Shown: positions 51,359 through 63,764, counted from the stretch's first letter. The stretch is DNA of 64,000 nucleotides from Deltaproteobacteria bacterium (GCA_016938035.1 JAFGVK010000095.1:19436-83435); one strand, 5' to 3'. Made by a program: numbers and translations. The notes: generated by a model from the sequence alone, not told the origin.

Positions 51359-53230
51359 CTAGCGGAGGGCGTTGGCCGCGGCCTCCTGCAGGAGGGACTG
51401 GAGCCTGCGCCCGATCGCGGCGGGCTCGGAGACGTTCCCGTCCATCAGCATCGCGTCGTCGAGGAGCAGCTGCGCCAGGGGCCGCAGGGCCTCGGTCTGC
51501 CCCGACTCGTGGAGCTTGACCATGCTCTGGATCAGGGGATGCTTGGGGTTGACCTCCAGGTAGCGCTGCGCGGTGGGCACGTCCTGGTTGGCGGCGCGGA
51601 GGATGCGCTCCATATTGCCCGAGATGCCGTCCTCGTCGTCCACCAGCACGCAGGCGGAGTCGGTGAGACGCGAGGAGCCGCGGACCCCCGCCACCGCGCC
51701 AGAGAGCTGCTCGCTCATCCAGGGGGTCAGGCCAGTGAGGTCCGCCTTGGAGGCGTCGTCCTCGCTGTCCTCCAGGTCCAGCTCGCCGCGAGAGACCGAC
51801 TTGAGGGGGATGTCCTCGAACTCGGTGAGGGCCTGCACCAGCCACTCGTCCACCGGGTCGGTGAGCAGGAGCACGTCCCAGCCCTTGGACTTGAAGGCCT
51901 CCAGGTGGGGGGACGACAGGGCCTCCGCGCGGGAGGGGGCGGTCAGGTACCAGATCGTGTCCTGCCCCTCCTTCATCGCCTCCTTGTAGGCAGCCAGGGA
52001 GATCAGCCCGTCGCTGTCCGGGTGAGAGACCGCGTTGAAGCGCATCAGCGGAAGCAGCAGCTCGCCGTAGGAGGCCTTGTCGTGGTAGTAGCCCTCCTTG
52101 ATCAGCATCCCGAAGTTGCTCCAGATCTCCGCGTAGCGCTCGGCGGGGGTGGGGCCCTCGGCGCCCTCCTCCACCTCGCGGGTCTCCAGGCGAGCGAGGT
52201 CCTTGAGCAGCCGCTTGATAAGGGCCTCTCGGATCTTTCGCACCACCGGGGTCTTCTGCACCATCTCGCGCGAGAGGTTGACCTGCAGGTCCTCGGAGTC
52301 CACCACGCCCTTCACGAAGCGCAGCCACTTGGGGAAGATGTCCTTGGCCTGCTCCATGATGAGCACCCGCCGGGCATAGAGGCGCACACCGGCCTCGGTC
52401 TCGGGGTAGAACAGGTCATAGGGCCGGGCGGAGGGGATGAACAGCATCGCCGAGTACTGGAGCGGCGAGTCGACCTTGGCGTGGACGCGGAAGGCGGGAT
52501 CCTGCCAGTCGGTGGCGATGTTCTTGTAGAAGGCGTTGGCGTCCTCCTCGCTCACCTCCGACGGGGCCTTGGCCCACAGGGCCTCGCCCTCGTTGAGGCG
52601 GGAGTCCTCCATCATCACCGGCCAGGGCAGGAAGTTGGAGTGCTTGCGGACGATGGCGCGGAGCCTGTGCTCCGCCAGGTACTCCTCCGCGTCCTCGCGG
52701 AAGTGTAGGGTGATGCGTGTGCCGCGCTGAGCGCGCGAGCCCTCCTCGATCGCGTAGGTGCCGTCACCGCGGGAGCGCCACAGGATGGGCTTCGCGTCCG
52801 GCTCCACCGAGCGGGACTCCACCGTGACCTCGTCGGCGACCATGTAGGAGGCGTAGAAGCCGACGCCGAACTGCCCGATGAGGGAGGGGGCGTCCCCCTT
52901 GCTCTCGGCGAGCTGCTTGAGGAAGGTCTTGGAGCCGGAGTGGGCGATGGTGCCCAGGTTCTCGATCGCCTCCGCCTCGGTCATGCCGACGCCGTCATCG
53001 TCAATGATGAGCCTCTTGCCCTCCTCGTCCAGCTCGATGCGGATCCCCGGCTCGTCGCCCGCCAGGCCCACCAGGTCGGTGCGGGTGAGGCCCATGAAGT
53101 GGGCCTTGTCGAGGGCGTCCGCCGCGTTCGAGAGCAGCTCGCGGAGGAAGATCTCCCGGTCGGAGTAGAGGGAGTGGATGACGATGTCGAGGAGCTGCTG
53201 CACCTCGGCCTTGAACTCGTGCTGGGTCAT
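51359..53230 (-). CDS. htpG: Molecular chaperone Hsp90
   Basis: 623 residues, normal HtpG length. The ATP-dependent dimeric chaperone has the N-terminal GHKL ATPase motifs: YSDREIFLRELLSNAADALD with the Mg-binding Asn, DDDGVGMT, GTIAHSGSK, and IGQFGVGFYASYMVADEV. The middle domain retains LYARRVLIMEQAKDIFPKWL and the catalytic Arg region NLSREMVQKTPVV. The C-terminus is the usual dimerisation region. GGAGC precedes ATG 53230. It is a single-gene unit, with no heat-shock element recognised upstream. Confidence 0.97.
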   Translation of the reverse strand: MTQHEFKAEVQQLLDIVIHSLYSDREIFLRELLSNAADALDKAHFMGLTRTDLVGLAGDEPGIRIELDEEGKRLIIDDDGVGMTEAEAIENLGTIAHSGSKTFLKQLAESKGDAPSLIGQFGVGFYASYMVADEVTVESRSVEPDAKPILWRSRGDGTYAIEEGSRAQRGTRITLHFREDAEEYLAEHRLRAIVRKHSNFLPWPVMMEDSRLNEGEALWAKAPSEVSEEDANAFYKNIATDWQDPAFRVHAKVDSPLQYSAMLFIPSARPYDLFYPETEAGVRLYARRVLIMEQAKDIFPKWLRFVKGVVDSEDLQVNLSREMVQKTPVVRKIREALIKRLLKDLARLETREVEEGAEGPTPAERYAEIWSNFGMLIKEGYYHDKASYGELLLPLMRFNAVSHPDSDGLISLAAYKEAMKEGQDTIWYLTAPSRAEALSSPHLEAFKSKGWDVLLLTDPVDEWLVQALTEFEDIPLKSVSRGELDLEDSEDDASKADLTGLTPWMSEQLSGAVAGVRGSSRLTDSACVLVDDEDGISGNMERILRAANQDVPTAQRYLEVNPKHPLIQSMVKLHESGQTEALRPLAQLLLDDAMLMDGNVSEPAAIGRRLQSLLQEAAANALR

Positions 53231-53359
53231 GGTCGCTCCGATGCGTGCAGGGGATGAGATCCCCAAGGGGTTGCGCGCGAGAGCTAAGCACGGGCCGGAG
53301 CGCGGCAAGGCGTGGCGTCCGCCGGGGTGGCCGGGGAGGCCAGGGGCGCCACCGCTTCG

Positions 53360-54166
53360 CTAGGAGTGTCCGCCCATCCCCTGGAGCTCGTCGTAGCCGG
53401 GCAGCTTGGAGAGATCGGGCATGATCACGATCTCGATCCGCCGGTTGATGGCGCGCCCCTCGCGGGTCTTGTTGGTGTCCGCCGGGCGGTAGGCGGCGTA
53501 GGAGGAGGCGGACACCCGCTCCGCGGACAGGCCGGACTCGATCAAGATCTGGGCGACGGCGATCGCGCGGGCGGCGCCCAGGTGCCAGTTCGAGGGGAAG
53601 CGCTCGGTGGCGATAGGCTGATCGTCGGTGTGGCCGGCCACCTGGTAGTCGCGGTCCGGGATGGAGGCCAGCACCGCCGCCACCTCGGCGATCGCGGCGA
53701 TGCCGTCCTTCGAGAGGGTCGCGCCGCCGGGGGGAAAGAGGATGTCGGTGGCCAGCTCCACCACCATCCGCCCGTCGATGACCTTCACCTTGAGGGTGCC
53801 GGCGTCGATCATCGACTGAAAGCGAGCGACCAGGTCTCGGAAGGAGGCGAGGGCCTCGTCCGCGACGGCCTTGCGCTGCTTGAGCTCGGCGAGGGCCTGC
53901 TGCATCTGCTCGATGTCCTCCTGCAGGGCCCCCGTCTCGGCCACCTTCTCCGAGAGCCTGCGCTGGGCGTCCGCTAGGTCGGCGCCGAGCTGATCGCGGG
54001 TGCGCTCGAGCTGCCGCAGGGTGGCCTCACGCTCCTCCACCACCCCTGAGAGCTCGCTCACCTTCTGGGACAGGGCCTGGTTCTGGAGCACCGCCTCGTC
54101 GTACTTCCCCTTGGGGACACAGGCTACGGCAGTGAGGAAAAGGAGGACGTAGGCTGCTCGGAACAT
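53360..54166 (-). CDS. OmpA/MotB-domain lipoprotein with coiled coil
   Basis: 268 residues. A lipoprotein signal ends AVAC (Cys16). Residues 25-110 form a coiled coil (LEEREATLRQLERTRDQLGADL type heptads). The OmpA C-terminal peptidoglycan-binding domain follows: VELATDILFPPGGATLSKDG, VAGHTDDQPIATERFPSNWHLGAARA, and NRRIEIVIMPDL. It would tether an inner or outer membrane lipid anchor to peptidoglycan; the flagellar-type DDQPI sequence is common in stand-alone members. Divergent from metH. AGAGGTGAC precedes the ATG. Confidence 0.9.
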   Translation of the reverse strand: MFRAAYVLLFLTAVACVPKGKYDEAVLQNQALSQKVSELSGVVEEREATLRQLERTRDQLGADLADAQRRLSEKVAETGALQEDIEQMQQALAELKQRKAVADEALASFRDLVARFQSMIDAGTLKVKVIDGRMVVELATDILFPPGGATLSKDGIAAIAEVAAVLASIPDRDYQVAGHTDDQPIATERFPSNWHLGAARAIAVAQILIESGLSAERVSASSYAAYRPADTNKTREGRAINRRIEIVIMPDLSKLPGYDELQGMGGHS

Positions 54167-54265
54167 AGGTCACCTCTGGTCGCGTCGGGATATTCCAGCG
54201 GTGACCGAGGGGCAAGCGCGTCCAATTGCGCGCGCCCCCCCCCTGGCAGAGGTAGGAGGCCCAGA

Positions 54266-57200
54266 ATGAAGACGCTCCCCCAAGTGATGGCCGAGAGAGT
54301 GCTAGTGCTCGACGGGGCGATGGGCACCATGCTCCAGCGCTACGACCTGCCCCTCGAGGACTACCTCGGGCTGGAGAACTGCTCGGAGATCCTCAACCAG
54401 ACCCGCCCAGACGTGATCCGGGCCATCCACGAGCAGTACCTCGAGGCGGGCGCGGACGCGGTGGAGACCAACTCCTTTGGCGGCACCAGGCTGGTGCTGG
54501 GGGAATTCGGCCTCGCGGACCAGACCGCGGCCCTCAACCGACGGGCGGCGGAGCTGGCCCGAGAGGCGGCGGACGCCTGGAGCACCCCCGAGCGCCCCCG
54601 CTTCGTGTTTGGCTCGATGGGACCCGGCACCAAGCTGCCCTCCCTCGGGCACGTGAGCTGGAACGTCCTGCACGCGGCCTACGAGGAGCAGGCCGCCGCC
54701 CTGCTGGACGGGGGCGTGGACGCGCTGCTGGTGGAGACCGCCCAGGACATGCTCCAGGTGAAGTGCGCCCTCTCGGCGATCGAGGCGGTGCAGGCGCGGC
54801 GCGCGCGCAGGGCGCTGGTGGTGGCGCAGGTGACGATGGAGACCACCGGCACCATGCTGGTGGGCACCTCGATGGCCGCGGCCCTCGCGGTGCTCGACGC
54901 CCTGCCCTGCGACGTGGTGGGGCTCAACTGCGCCACCGGCCCCGACCAGATGGCCGGGCACGTCGCCTACCTGGGCCGCCACAGCCGCAAGCCGATCTCG
55001 GTGCTCCCCAACGCGGGCCTCCCCGAGCTGATCGACGGGGTCACCCGCTACCCGCTCTCCCCCGATCAGCTCGCCGAGTGGCACCTGCGCTTCGTGGAAG
55101 AGCACGGGGTCTCGATCATCGGCGGCTGCTGTGGCACCACCCCCGAGCACATCGCCGCGGTGGTGGCCGCGGTGGGGCTGCGGGCCCCCCGCCCCAGGCA
55201 GGTAGACTGGCGTCCCCAGCTCGCGTCGCTCTACGGGGCGGTAGAGCTCCGGCAGGAGCTGGACGTGTTCGCCATCGGCGAGCGCACCAACGCCAACGGT
55301 TCGCGCAGGTTCCGCGCCCTGTTGGTCGACGAGAATTGGGACGGCATCGTGAAGATGGCGCGGCGCCAGGCCAAGACCGGCTCCCACGCCATCGACGTGT
55401 GCACCGCCCTGGTGGGCAGGGACGAGGTGCGCGACATGACCGAGGTGCTCTCGCGCCTCAACACCGCGGTGGACGCGCCGCTGGTGGTGGACTCTACCCA
55501 GGAGGACGTGCTCCAGGCCGCCCTGAAGTTGATCGGCGGCAGGCCGGTGATCAACTCGATCCACCTGGAGGAGGGCGAGGCGCGGGTGGGGCGGGTGTGC
55601 GCCCTGGCCAGGCAGCACGGCGCCGCGGTGGTGGCCCTCACCATCGACGAGGTGGGAATGGCCCGCAAGGCCGAGGACAAGCTCCGCATCGCGCGGCGCC
55701 TCTACCATTTGGCGGTGGAGCAGCACGGCCTGCGGCCGGAGGACCTGCTCTTCGACCCGCTCACCTTCACGGTGGCCACGGGGCAGGAGGCCGACCGGCG
55801 CCTCGCCCTCGAGACCCTGGAGGGCGTCCGGCTGATCTCCCGCGAATTCCCCGACTGCGGCGTGCTCCTCGGCCTCTCCAACGTCAGCTTCGGCCTCCAG
55901 CCCGCGGCCAGGCACGCCCTCAACTCAGTCTTCGTCCACCACGCCCGCGAGGCCGGCCTCACCGCCGCCATCGTCCACGCCAGCGCGCTCACACCGCTCT
56001 TCAAGCTGGACCCCGAGGTGCGCAGGGTGGCCGAGGACCTGATCTTCGACCGCAGGGCCCCGGGCTATGACCCGCTCCAGCGCTTCATGGGCCTGTTCGG
56101 CGACGAGACCGCGGTGCAGACCCGCGCCGCGGACCGCCCGGTGGAGGTCCGGCTCAAGGACCGGATCGTGGACGGCGACCGGGAGGGGCTGGAGGGCGAC
56201 CTCGCCGAGGCGCTCACCCGCTACGCGCCGCTCCAGATCATCAACGAGCTGCTCCTGGACGGGATGCGCGTAGTGGGCGAGCTGTTCGGCGCCGGCGAGA
56301 TGCAGCTCCCGTTCGTGCTCCAGGCGGCGGAGACCATGAAGGCCGCGGTGGCCTTCCTGGAGCCCCACATGGACAAGGCCGACGCGGCGGACAAGGCCAG
56401 CATCGTGCTCGCCACCGTGCGCGGAGATGTCCACGACATCGGCAAGAACCTAGTGGACATCATCCTGAGCAACAACGGATACCGGGTCTACAACCTGGGG
56501 ATCAAGCAGCCCATCGAGGCGATCCTCAAGTCGGTGCGCGAGACCGGGGCCGACGCGGTGGGGATGAGCGGGCTGCTGGTGAAGAGCACGGTGGTGATGC
56601 GCGAGAACCTGGAGCTGATGCGAGGGCAGGGCCTCGACCTGCCGGTGGTGCTGGGGGGCGCGGCCCTCACCAGGCGCTACGTGGAGGCGGACTGCGCCCA
56701 GGCCTACGGGCAGCCCGTCACCTACGCGGCGGACGCCTTCGCGGGGCTGCGCTTCATGGAGGACCTGGCCGCCAGGAAGGCCGCGGGGACCCTGCGCCCC
56801 AGGGCGCCGGAGCCCGCACAGGAGCACGTCGCCTGCTGTGCCCCCGCCCCAACGACGCGCCCCACGGTGGCGGTGCAGCCCTCGCCGGTGCCCGCCGCGC
56901 CTGCCGCCGCGCCCCCTCCTGGCCTCCGCCCCCTGCCCGAAGGCCCCCCCCTGTCGGTCGGTCCCCTCGCGGTGGCCCCAGTGCCCGCCGCCCCCTTCCT
57001 CGGCACCAGGCTGCTCGAAGGGGTGACGGTCGAGGAGCTGATGCCGTGGGTGAACCGCCGCACCCTGTTCCGCTTCCAGTGGGGCTTCCGGCAGCGCAAG
57101 CTGTCCGACGAGGCCTACGCCATCCAGCAGCGCGAGGTGATGGAGCCGGCGCTGGACGCGCTGGTGGCGCGGGTCCAGGCCGAGGGCATCCTCCAGCCCC

Positions 57201-57772
57201 GCGCGGTGTACGGCTATTTCCCCGCCTACGCCGAGGACACGGAGCTGGTGGTGCTCGACCCCGCGGGGCACTCCGAGCTGGGGCGCTTCTCCTTCCCCCG
57301 CCAGACGAGGGCGCCCCACCGGGCGATCTCCGACTACTTCCGTGACGCGAAGGAGCAGCCCGATCTGCTCGGTCTCACCGCGGTCACCATGGGGTCTCGC
57401 GCCTCGGAGGTGGCCCGGCAGTGGTTCGCGGAGGGGCGCTATCAAGAGTACCTGTTCCTGCACGGGCTCTCGGTGGAGGTGGCTGAGGCCTTCGCGGAGC
57501 ACCTCCACGCGAAGATGCGGGCGGAGCTGCGCATCCACGGGTCCGACAGCCCCGACATGGAGCGGATCTTCCAGAAGGGCTATCAGGGCTGCCGCTACTC
57601 CTTCGGATACCCCGCGTGCCCAGATCTGGAGCAGAACCGCCTGGTGCTCGACCTGCTGGACGCGGGGCGCATCGGCTTGGTTATGGACCCGGACGGGCAG
57701 ATGCACCCCGAGCAGTCCACCGCCGCGGTGGTGGTCCACCACCCGGAGGCCAGGTACTACGCGGTGAAGTAG
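54266..57772 (+). CDS. metH: Cobalamin-dependent methionine synthase
   Basis: 1168 residues. It transfers methyl from methyltetrahydrofolate to homocysteine via cobalamin. Domains in order: homocysteine binding (1-310, Zn Cys in GLNCATGP and GGCCGTTPEH); pterin binding (about 335-610, GERTNANGSRRF); B12 cap (LLDGMRVVGELFGAGEMQLPF); B12 binding with the cobalt His in DVHDIGKN; and the reactivation domain with SAM motif YQGCRYSFGYPACPD. Between the last two is a Pro/Ala-rich linker of about 70 residues (846-915) including CCAPAP, longer than usual. AGGAGG precedes the ATG. No riboswitch is visible in the 99-bp upstream region. Confidence 0.96.
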   Translation: MKTLPQVMAERVLVLDGAMGTMLQRYDLPLEDYLGLENCSEILNQTRPDVIRAIHEQYLEAGADAVETNSFGGTRLVLGEFGLADQTAALNRRAAELAREAADAWSTPERPRFVFGSMGPGTKLPSLGHVSWNVLHAAYEEQAAALLDGGVDALLVETAQDMLQVKCALSAIEAVQARRARRALVVAQVTMETTGTMLVGTSMAAALAVLDALPCDVVGLNCATGPDQMAGHVAYLGRHSRKPISVLPNAGLPELIDGVTRYPLSPDQLAEWHLRFVEEHGVSIIGGCCGTTPEHIAAVVAAVGLRAPRPRQVDWRPQLASLYGAVELRQELDVFAIGERTNANGSRRFRALLVDENWDGIVKMARRQAKTGSHAIDVCTALVGRDEVRDMTEVLSRLNTAVDAPLVVDSTQEDVLQAALKLIGGRPVINSIHLEEGEARVGRVCALARQHGAAVVALTIDEVGMARKAEDKLRIARRLYHLAVEQHGLRPEDLLFDPLTFTVATGQEADRRLALETLEGVRLISREFPDCGVLLGLSNVSFGLQPAARHALNSVFVHHAREAGLTAAIVHASALTPLFKLDPEVRRVAEDLIFDRRAPGYDPLQRFMGLFGDETAVQTRAADRPVEVRLKDRIVDGDREGLEGDLAEALTRYAPLQIINELLLDGMRVVGELFGAGEMQLPFVLQAAETMKAAVAFLEPHMDKADAADKASIVLATVRGDVHDIGKNLVDIILSNNGYRVYNLGIKQPIEAILKSVRETGADAVGMSGLLVKSTVVMRENLELMRGQGLDLPVVLGGAALTRRYVEADCAQAYGQPVTYAADAFAGLRFMEDLAARKAAGTLRPRAPEPAQEHVACCAPAPTTRPTVAVQPSPVPAAPAAAPPPGLRPLPEGPPLSVGPLAVAPVPAAPFLGTRLLEGVTVEELMPWVNRRTLFRFQWGFRQRKLSDEAYAIQQREVMEPALDALVARVQAEGILQPRAVYGYFPAYAEDTELVVLDPAGHSELGRFSFPRQTRAPHRAISDYFRDAKEQPDLLGLTAVTMGSRASEVARQWFAEGRYQEYLFLHGLSVEVAEAFAEHLHAKMRAELRIHGSDSPDMERIFQKGYQGCRYSFGYPACPDLEQNRLVLDLLDAGRIGLVMDPDGQMHPEQSTAAVVVHHPEARYYAVK

Positions 57773-57789
57773 CGTCGCACCGCCACCGA

Positions 57790-57836
57790 CCAGGGCGCGA
57801 AGGGGGGCGAGGGCCATCGCCCCGAGGGCGCGCTGG
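57790..57836 (+). terminator. Hairpin downstream of metH
   Basis: Inner stem GGGGCGA (57804-57810) / TCGCCCC (57817-57823), loop of 6; outer arms CCAG..CGCG (57790-57799) / CGCGCTGG (57829-57836). No U-tract. Confidence 0.4.
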
Positions 57837-58035
57837 GGGGCGGTCCCCGGCGAGGTCCCACGCGCTGCGATGCCGCGTTTCACTGCGATCATCGGCTCGT
57901 TGGACCGTCGCCCGGAGCGGGGACGCGCGGGCGACTGGTCGGTCCCTGCGCGCGCTCAGCGTCCGTTGGGCCGGTACGCGGGGGTTGTACCCAATCCAAC
58001 CCCGCCGGATCGGGGCGCGCTGACCCGCCCCCAGA

Positions 58036-58292
58036 CAGGAGGTCCGGTCCGAGCGCACAAGGTGGTGGAACCACCCGCCTGTCCGAGGCTCGCCATGACC
58101 CAGCGCCCGGCGCGGTGCGCGGGACACGCGCCGAGATGACTGGTTCGTTCGCGCTAGCACCCGGCCGCGACGCTCCACGGCCCCAGCGGGGGCGGCGAAG
58201 GGCTGCTAAGCCCGCGCAGATCGGGCACGATTCTCGCGATGCCGTCCATAGCGGAGGATCTGCCCGCTGAATCGACGGCTATCGCAAGCAGA
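58036..58292 (-). repeat. Dispersed repeat R1, copy 3 (inverted)
   Basis: Reverse complement matches copies 1 and 2: GGTCCGGTCCGAGC, GGTGGAACCACCCGC, ACCCAGCGCCCGGCGCG, CGCTCCACGG, GGGCGGCGAAGGGCTGCT, ATCGGGCACG and AATCGACGGCT are recognisable in reverse order. Confidence 0.75.
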
Positions 58293-58415
58293 AAACAGAC
58301 GCGAAGGCCGGTTCTCCTGCCAGAGGGCTTCGTCGGTCGGCCTTGGCGCTGGAGGGGCGGCCCCTGGGCCCTCGAGGCGCGGGCCGCGCGCGCCTCGGAG
58401 CGCTTGGCCTTGGCA

Positions 58416-58961
58416 CTACGGCGTGACCCCCAGCTCCTGCTGGAAGTGCTCCAGATCCGCCAGAGCCTCGCTGAGGGTGACGTCCTCCTCGGGGCGCCGG
58501 TCGTCCCGCAGCCAGCCCACCACGCGCCGCATCTCGGTGGTCGCGGCGCGGAGGTCCCCCAGGTTGGCCTCGCTCCAAGCCAGCTGGTAGGCGGCGTAGG
58601 GGGCCAGGGGGTCGTCGGGGTGCTCGTCAACGAGGGCGCGGAAGGCCTGGCGGGCGGCCTCCCAGTCACCGGCGTTGTAGGCCTCAGCGCCCAGCACGAG
58701 CGGCGAGTCGAGGCGCCCGGACGCCCCTGCGGTGTCTTCGGGAGCCTGGGCAGCAGCGGCGCGCGGGGCCCGTGGCGGTGGGGCGGTCGGCGCGGCCTCC
58801 GCGCGCCCCAGTGGTCCCGGCGCGATGGGTGGACGCTCCGCGGAGCGCCCCCGCGCCATGCCTGCGGGCTCGGGCACATCGGGATCCCGGCTGCCGACCA
58901 GGAGCGCGGTGAGCACCAGCGCGCCCAGCAACAAGGAGGAGAGGAGGATCGCCCTGCGCAC
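58416..58961 (-). CDS. Membrane-anchored TPR-like protein
   Basis: 181 residues. One N-terminal membrane segment (AILLSSLLLGALVLTALLV) is followed by an Ala/Pro-rich linker of about 60 residues and a C-terminal helical domain resembling a YbgF/BamD-type tetratricopeptide pair (AYNAGDWEAARQAFRALVDEHPDDPLAPYAAYQLAW). Likely an envelope protein with an interaction domain; function unknown. GTG 58961 is the start, with GGAAGAG just upstream and the charged VRR directly before the membrane helix. Located 102 bp after the lipoprotein gene on the same strand. Confidence 0.75.
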   Translation of the reverse strand: MRRAILLSSLLLGALVLTALLVGSRDPDVPEPAGMARGRSAERPPIAPGPLGRAEAAPTAPPPRAPRAAAAQAPEDTAGASGRLDSPLVLGAEAYNAGDWEAARQAFRALVDEHPDDPLAPYAAYQLAWSEANLGDLRAATTEMRRVVGWLRDDRRPEEDVTLSEALADLEHFQQELGVTP

Positions 58962-59063
58962 GGTCTCTTCCGGGTGGTGAGGTGGGAGGGGGTAACGCTG
59001 CTCTGGCCAGGGGCCAACGGCGCCTGTCGCCTTAAGGCACACCCCGCAGGCGAGAGATCGCCG

Positions 59064-59618
59064 CTACAGCCCCACCCGCACCCGCGCGCTGGTGCTGAGC
59101 TGCACGTCCTCGCGGGGACAGGTCCTGAGCAGGGGCGAGGCGCTCACCTCTGCGCCCTGCTCCAGGTAGGGCTGCAGGTTGAGGGTGTCGTCCACGATCA
59201 ACGCGATGGTGACCGCGTCTTCGGGGATGTCCTCCGCCCAGGCGACGGTGCGGCGCGGCAGGCCTGAGGCGCCGACCACCTCCACCTCCAGCCCCGCGAG
59301 GAAGCCCAGGCTGTCGGTAGGCTGTGGGGACGCGGGCACGGGGGACTGGGTGAGGGTCAGGGCGGTGAGGTAGGCCTCCTTGGCAGGGCCATTGGCCTGG
59401 GCGTCCACCTGGTCCTCGATCTCTGGCCCCAGCAGGTCGAACGCCCCCTGGAGCACCGCGCGGGTCACGTCCACCACCGGCGCCTCCAGCACAGAGGGCA
59501 ACAGCTCGGCGAGGGAGGGATCGGGGCACAGGAGGTTGCCCTCGATCACCGTGGGCGCGGTCTCCACCGAGACCGGGAAGCTCAGGGTGCAGGCGGAGAG
59601 CAGGAGGAGGAGGGGCAT
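59064..59618 (-). CDS. Lipoprotein of unknown function
   Basis: 184 residues. A very short lipoprotein signal ends LSAC (Cys10), with GGAGCTCCC directly before ATG 59618; longer frames upstream would bury the signal. The mature protein has beta-rich, amphipathic character (FPVSVETAPTVIEGNLL, LEVEVVGASGLPRRTVAW, STSARVRVGL) and two further Cys. No recognised domain. The same-strand neighbour downstream is a membrane TPR-like protein, so the two may form an envelope pair. Confidence 0.72.
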   Translation of the reverse strand: MPLLLLLSACTLSFPVSVETAPTVIEGNLLCPDPSLAELLPSVLEAPVVDVTRAVLQGAFDLLGPEIEDQVDAQANGPAKEAYLTALTLTQSPVPASPQPTDSLGFLAGLEVEVVGASGLPRRTVAWAEDIPEDAVTIALIVDDTLNLQPYLEQGAEVSASPLLRTCPREDVQLSTSARVRVGL

Positions 59619-60136
59619 GGGAGCTCCGTGGGTGCTGTCGGGGTGAGCCCGCAGCCACCGCACCTGTGGCGGGAATCTGTCGCCCCTGTGGGCTAGCCCT
59701 GGCGAACGCGTGAGCACATCGAGGGGCACCGATCCGCTGGCCTCTCGACGCGTGTCCTTGTCCCTACGCTCGTCGCGCACAAAAGCACGCTTCCTCCAAA
59801 GGGAACGGCGGCCACACGCCAAAATGCCTAGCGACTCGGCGCCCGTTTACAGTCTGGAAGATTCGACGAGCGACTTCAGCTGATGCTCCTGTGGAATGAT
59901 GAAGCGCGTCCTGTGAGACTGTCCGGCTGATTGACCAGTGCCCATCGAGGCAGGTTCGTGCGTGGAGGCCCGCGCCCGGTGGAGGGCGCACGCTGGAGCG
60001 TGACCACCACGACGGCGGGGAGGTCGCGGACGAGACCGCCCGCTGTGCGACGGGAGCGGACGATGACGCTGGATGCGCTGGTGGACGCCGGGGTGACCGC
60101 CCGCTGTGCGACGGGAGCGGACCCCTGACCGCCGCG
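59619..60136. other. Gene-free interval with a two-copy direct repeat
   Basis: 518 bp, locally less GC-rich at 59780-59930. The only clear structure is the direct repeat at 60034-60121. No conserved gene. Confidence 0.6.
60034..60121. repeat. 27-bp direct repeat, two copies 61 bp apart
   Basis: Identical 27-bp copies at 60034-60060 and 60095-60121 (core CCCGCTGTGCGACGGGAGCG), separated by 34 bp. A third copy is not seen. Confidence 0.85.
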
Positions 60137-60475
60137 CTAGCTCGGGGCGTCGTCCCAGCGCCAGCGGACCGCGCCGAGGTCGAGCCGGCCGGCCTCATCG
60201 AAGACCTGCCCCTCCGCCTCCAGCCGCCGCCGCTGCGCGTCCCCTCTCAGCAGATCGCCCCGGAGCGAGAGGGTGCCCTGCCGGTTGATGACCCTGTGCC
60301 AGGGCACGTCGGTGTCTGCCGGCAGGGCGGAGAGCGCCCAGCCCACCTGGCGGGCGGCGCCGGGGTTGCCGATGATCCCAGCCACGTCGCCGTAGGTGGT
60401 GACGCGCCCCGCGGGCACCCGCCGCACCGCCGCCGCCACCCGCTCGCGAAAGCCACCTTCCAAGTTCCCAGCCAT
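60137..60475 (-). CDS. Alkyltransferase-like protein (Atl/YbaZ type)
   Basis: 112 residues of the O6-alkylguanine-DNA methyltransferase C-terminal family. The active-site PCHRV of repair enzymes reads PWHRVI here, the alkyltransferase-like (ATL) signature: such proteins bind O6-alkylguanine without repairing it and flag it for nucleotide excision repair. The helix-turn-helix region (GRVTTYGDVAGIIGNPGAARQVGWAL) and GTLSLRGD are intact. ATG 60475 is preferred (GAGGAAGAG upstream). Divergent from the MopE-repeat lipoprotein gene. Confidence 0.9.
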   Translation of the reverse strand: MAGNLEGGFRERVAAAVRRVPAGRVTTYGDVAGIIGNPGAARQVGWALSALPADTDVPWHRVINRQGTLSLRGDLLRGDAQRRRLEAEGQVFDEAGRLDLGAVRWRWDDAPS

Positions 60476-60505
60476 CTCTTCCTCGCGGTGACATGATGCT
60501 GCCAT

Positions 60506-60513
60506 ACTATAGT
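60506..60513. promoter_or_regulatory. Palindromic -10-like element between divergent genes
   Basis: ACTATAGT reads TATAGT on both strands and is the only A/T-rich element in the 69-bp gap between the ATL and MopE-like genes. It may serve both directions; no convincing -35 is seen on either side. Confidence 0.35.
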
Positions 60514-60544
60514 CTGTCCGTGAGACTCATCGAAAGGAGCTCCC

Positions 60545-63649
<3,105 letters not shown>

Positions 63650-63664
63650 TCCTGGCCTGTGGGC

Positions 63665-63694
63665 GGGCCGCGGGGTGGGTCCCGCGGCCCTTGT
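63665..63694 (+). terminator. Terminator after the MopE-repeat gene
   Basis: GGGCCGCGGG (63665-63674), loop GTGGGT, CCCGCGGCCC (63681-63690), then TTGT: a perfect 10-bp GC stem 15 bp after the stop codon, with a weak T-tail. Confidence 0.6.
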
Positions 63695-63764
63695 GGCGCC
63701 GACGCGAGGGACACCACGCGCTCCGGCGCCTGCGGGGCCGCGCGGGGCAGGAAGCCCCCCCTCG

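Larger units (their letters stand above)
57773..58415. other. Gene-free interval between metH and convergent TPR-like gene
   Basis: 643 bp holding a hairpin after metH (57790-57836), repeat R1 copy 3 (58036-58292), and the GTCGGTCGGCCTTG string near 58331 also seen at 41727. No gene. Confidence 0.65.

Noticed and set aside
54167..54265. Cobalamin or SAM riboswitch upstream of metH
   Set aside because: The gap is only 99 bp and shared with a divergent gene; no B12-box or SAM-box consensus seen.
60034..60121. CRISPR array
   Set aside because: Only two repeats and one 34-bp spacer; no cas genes anywhere in the window.
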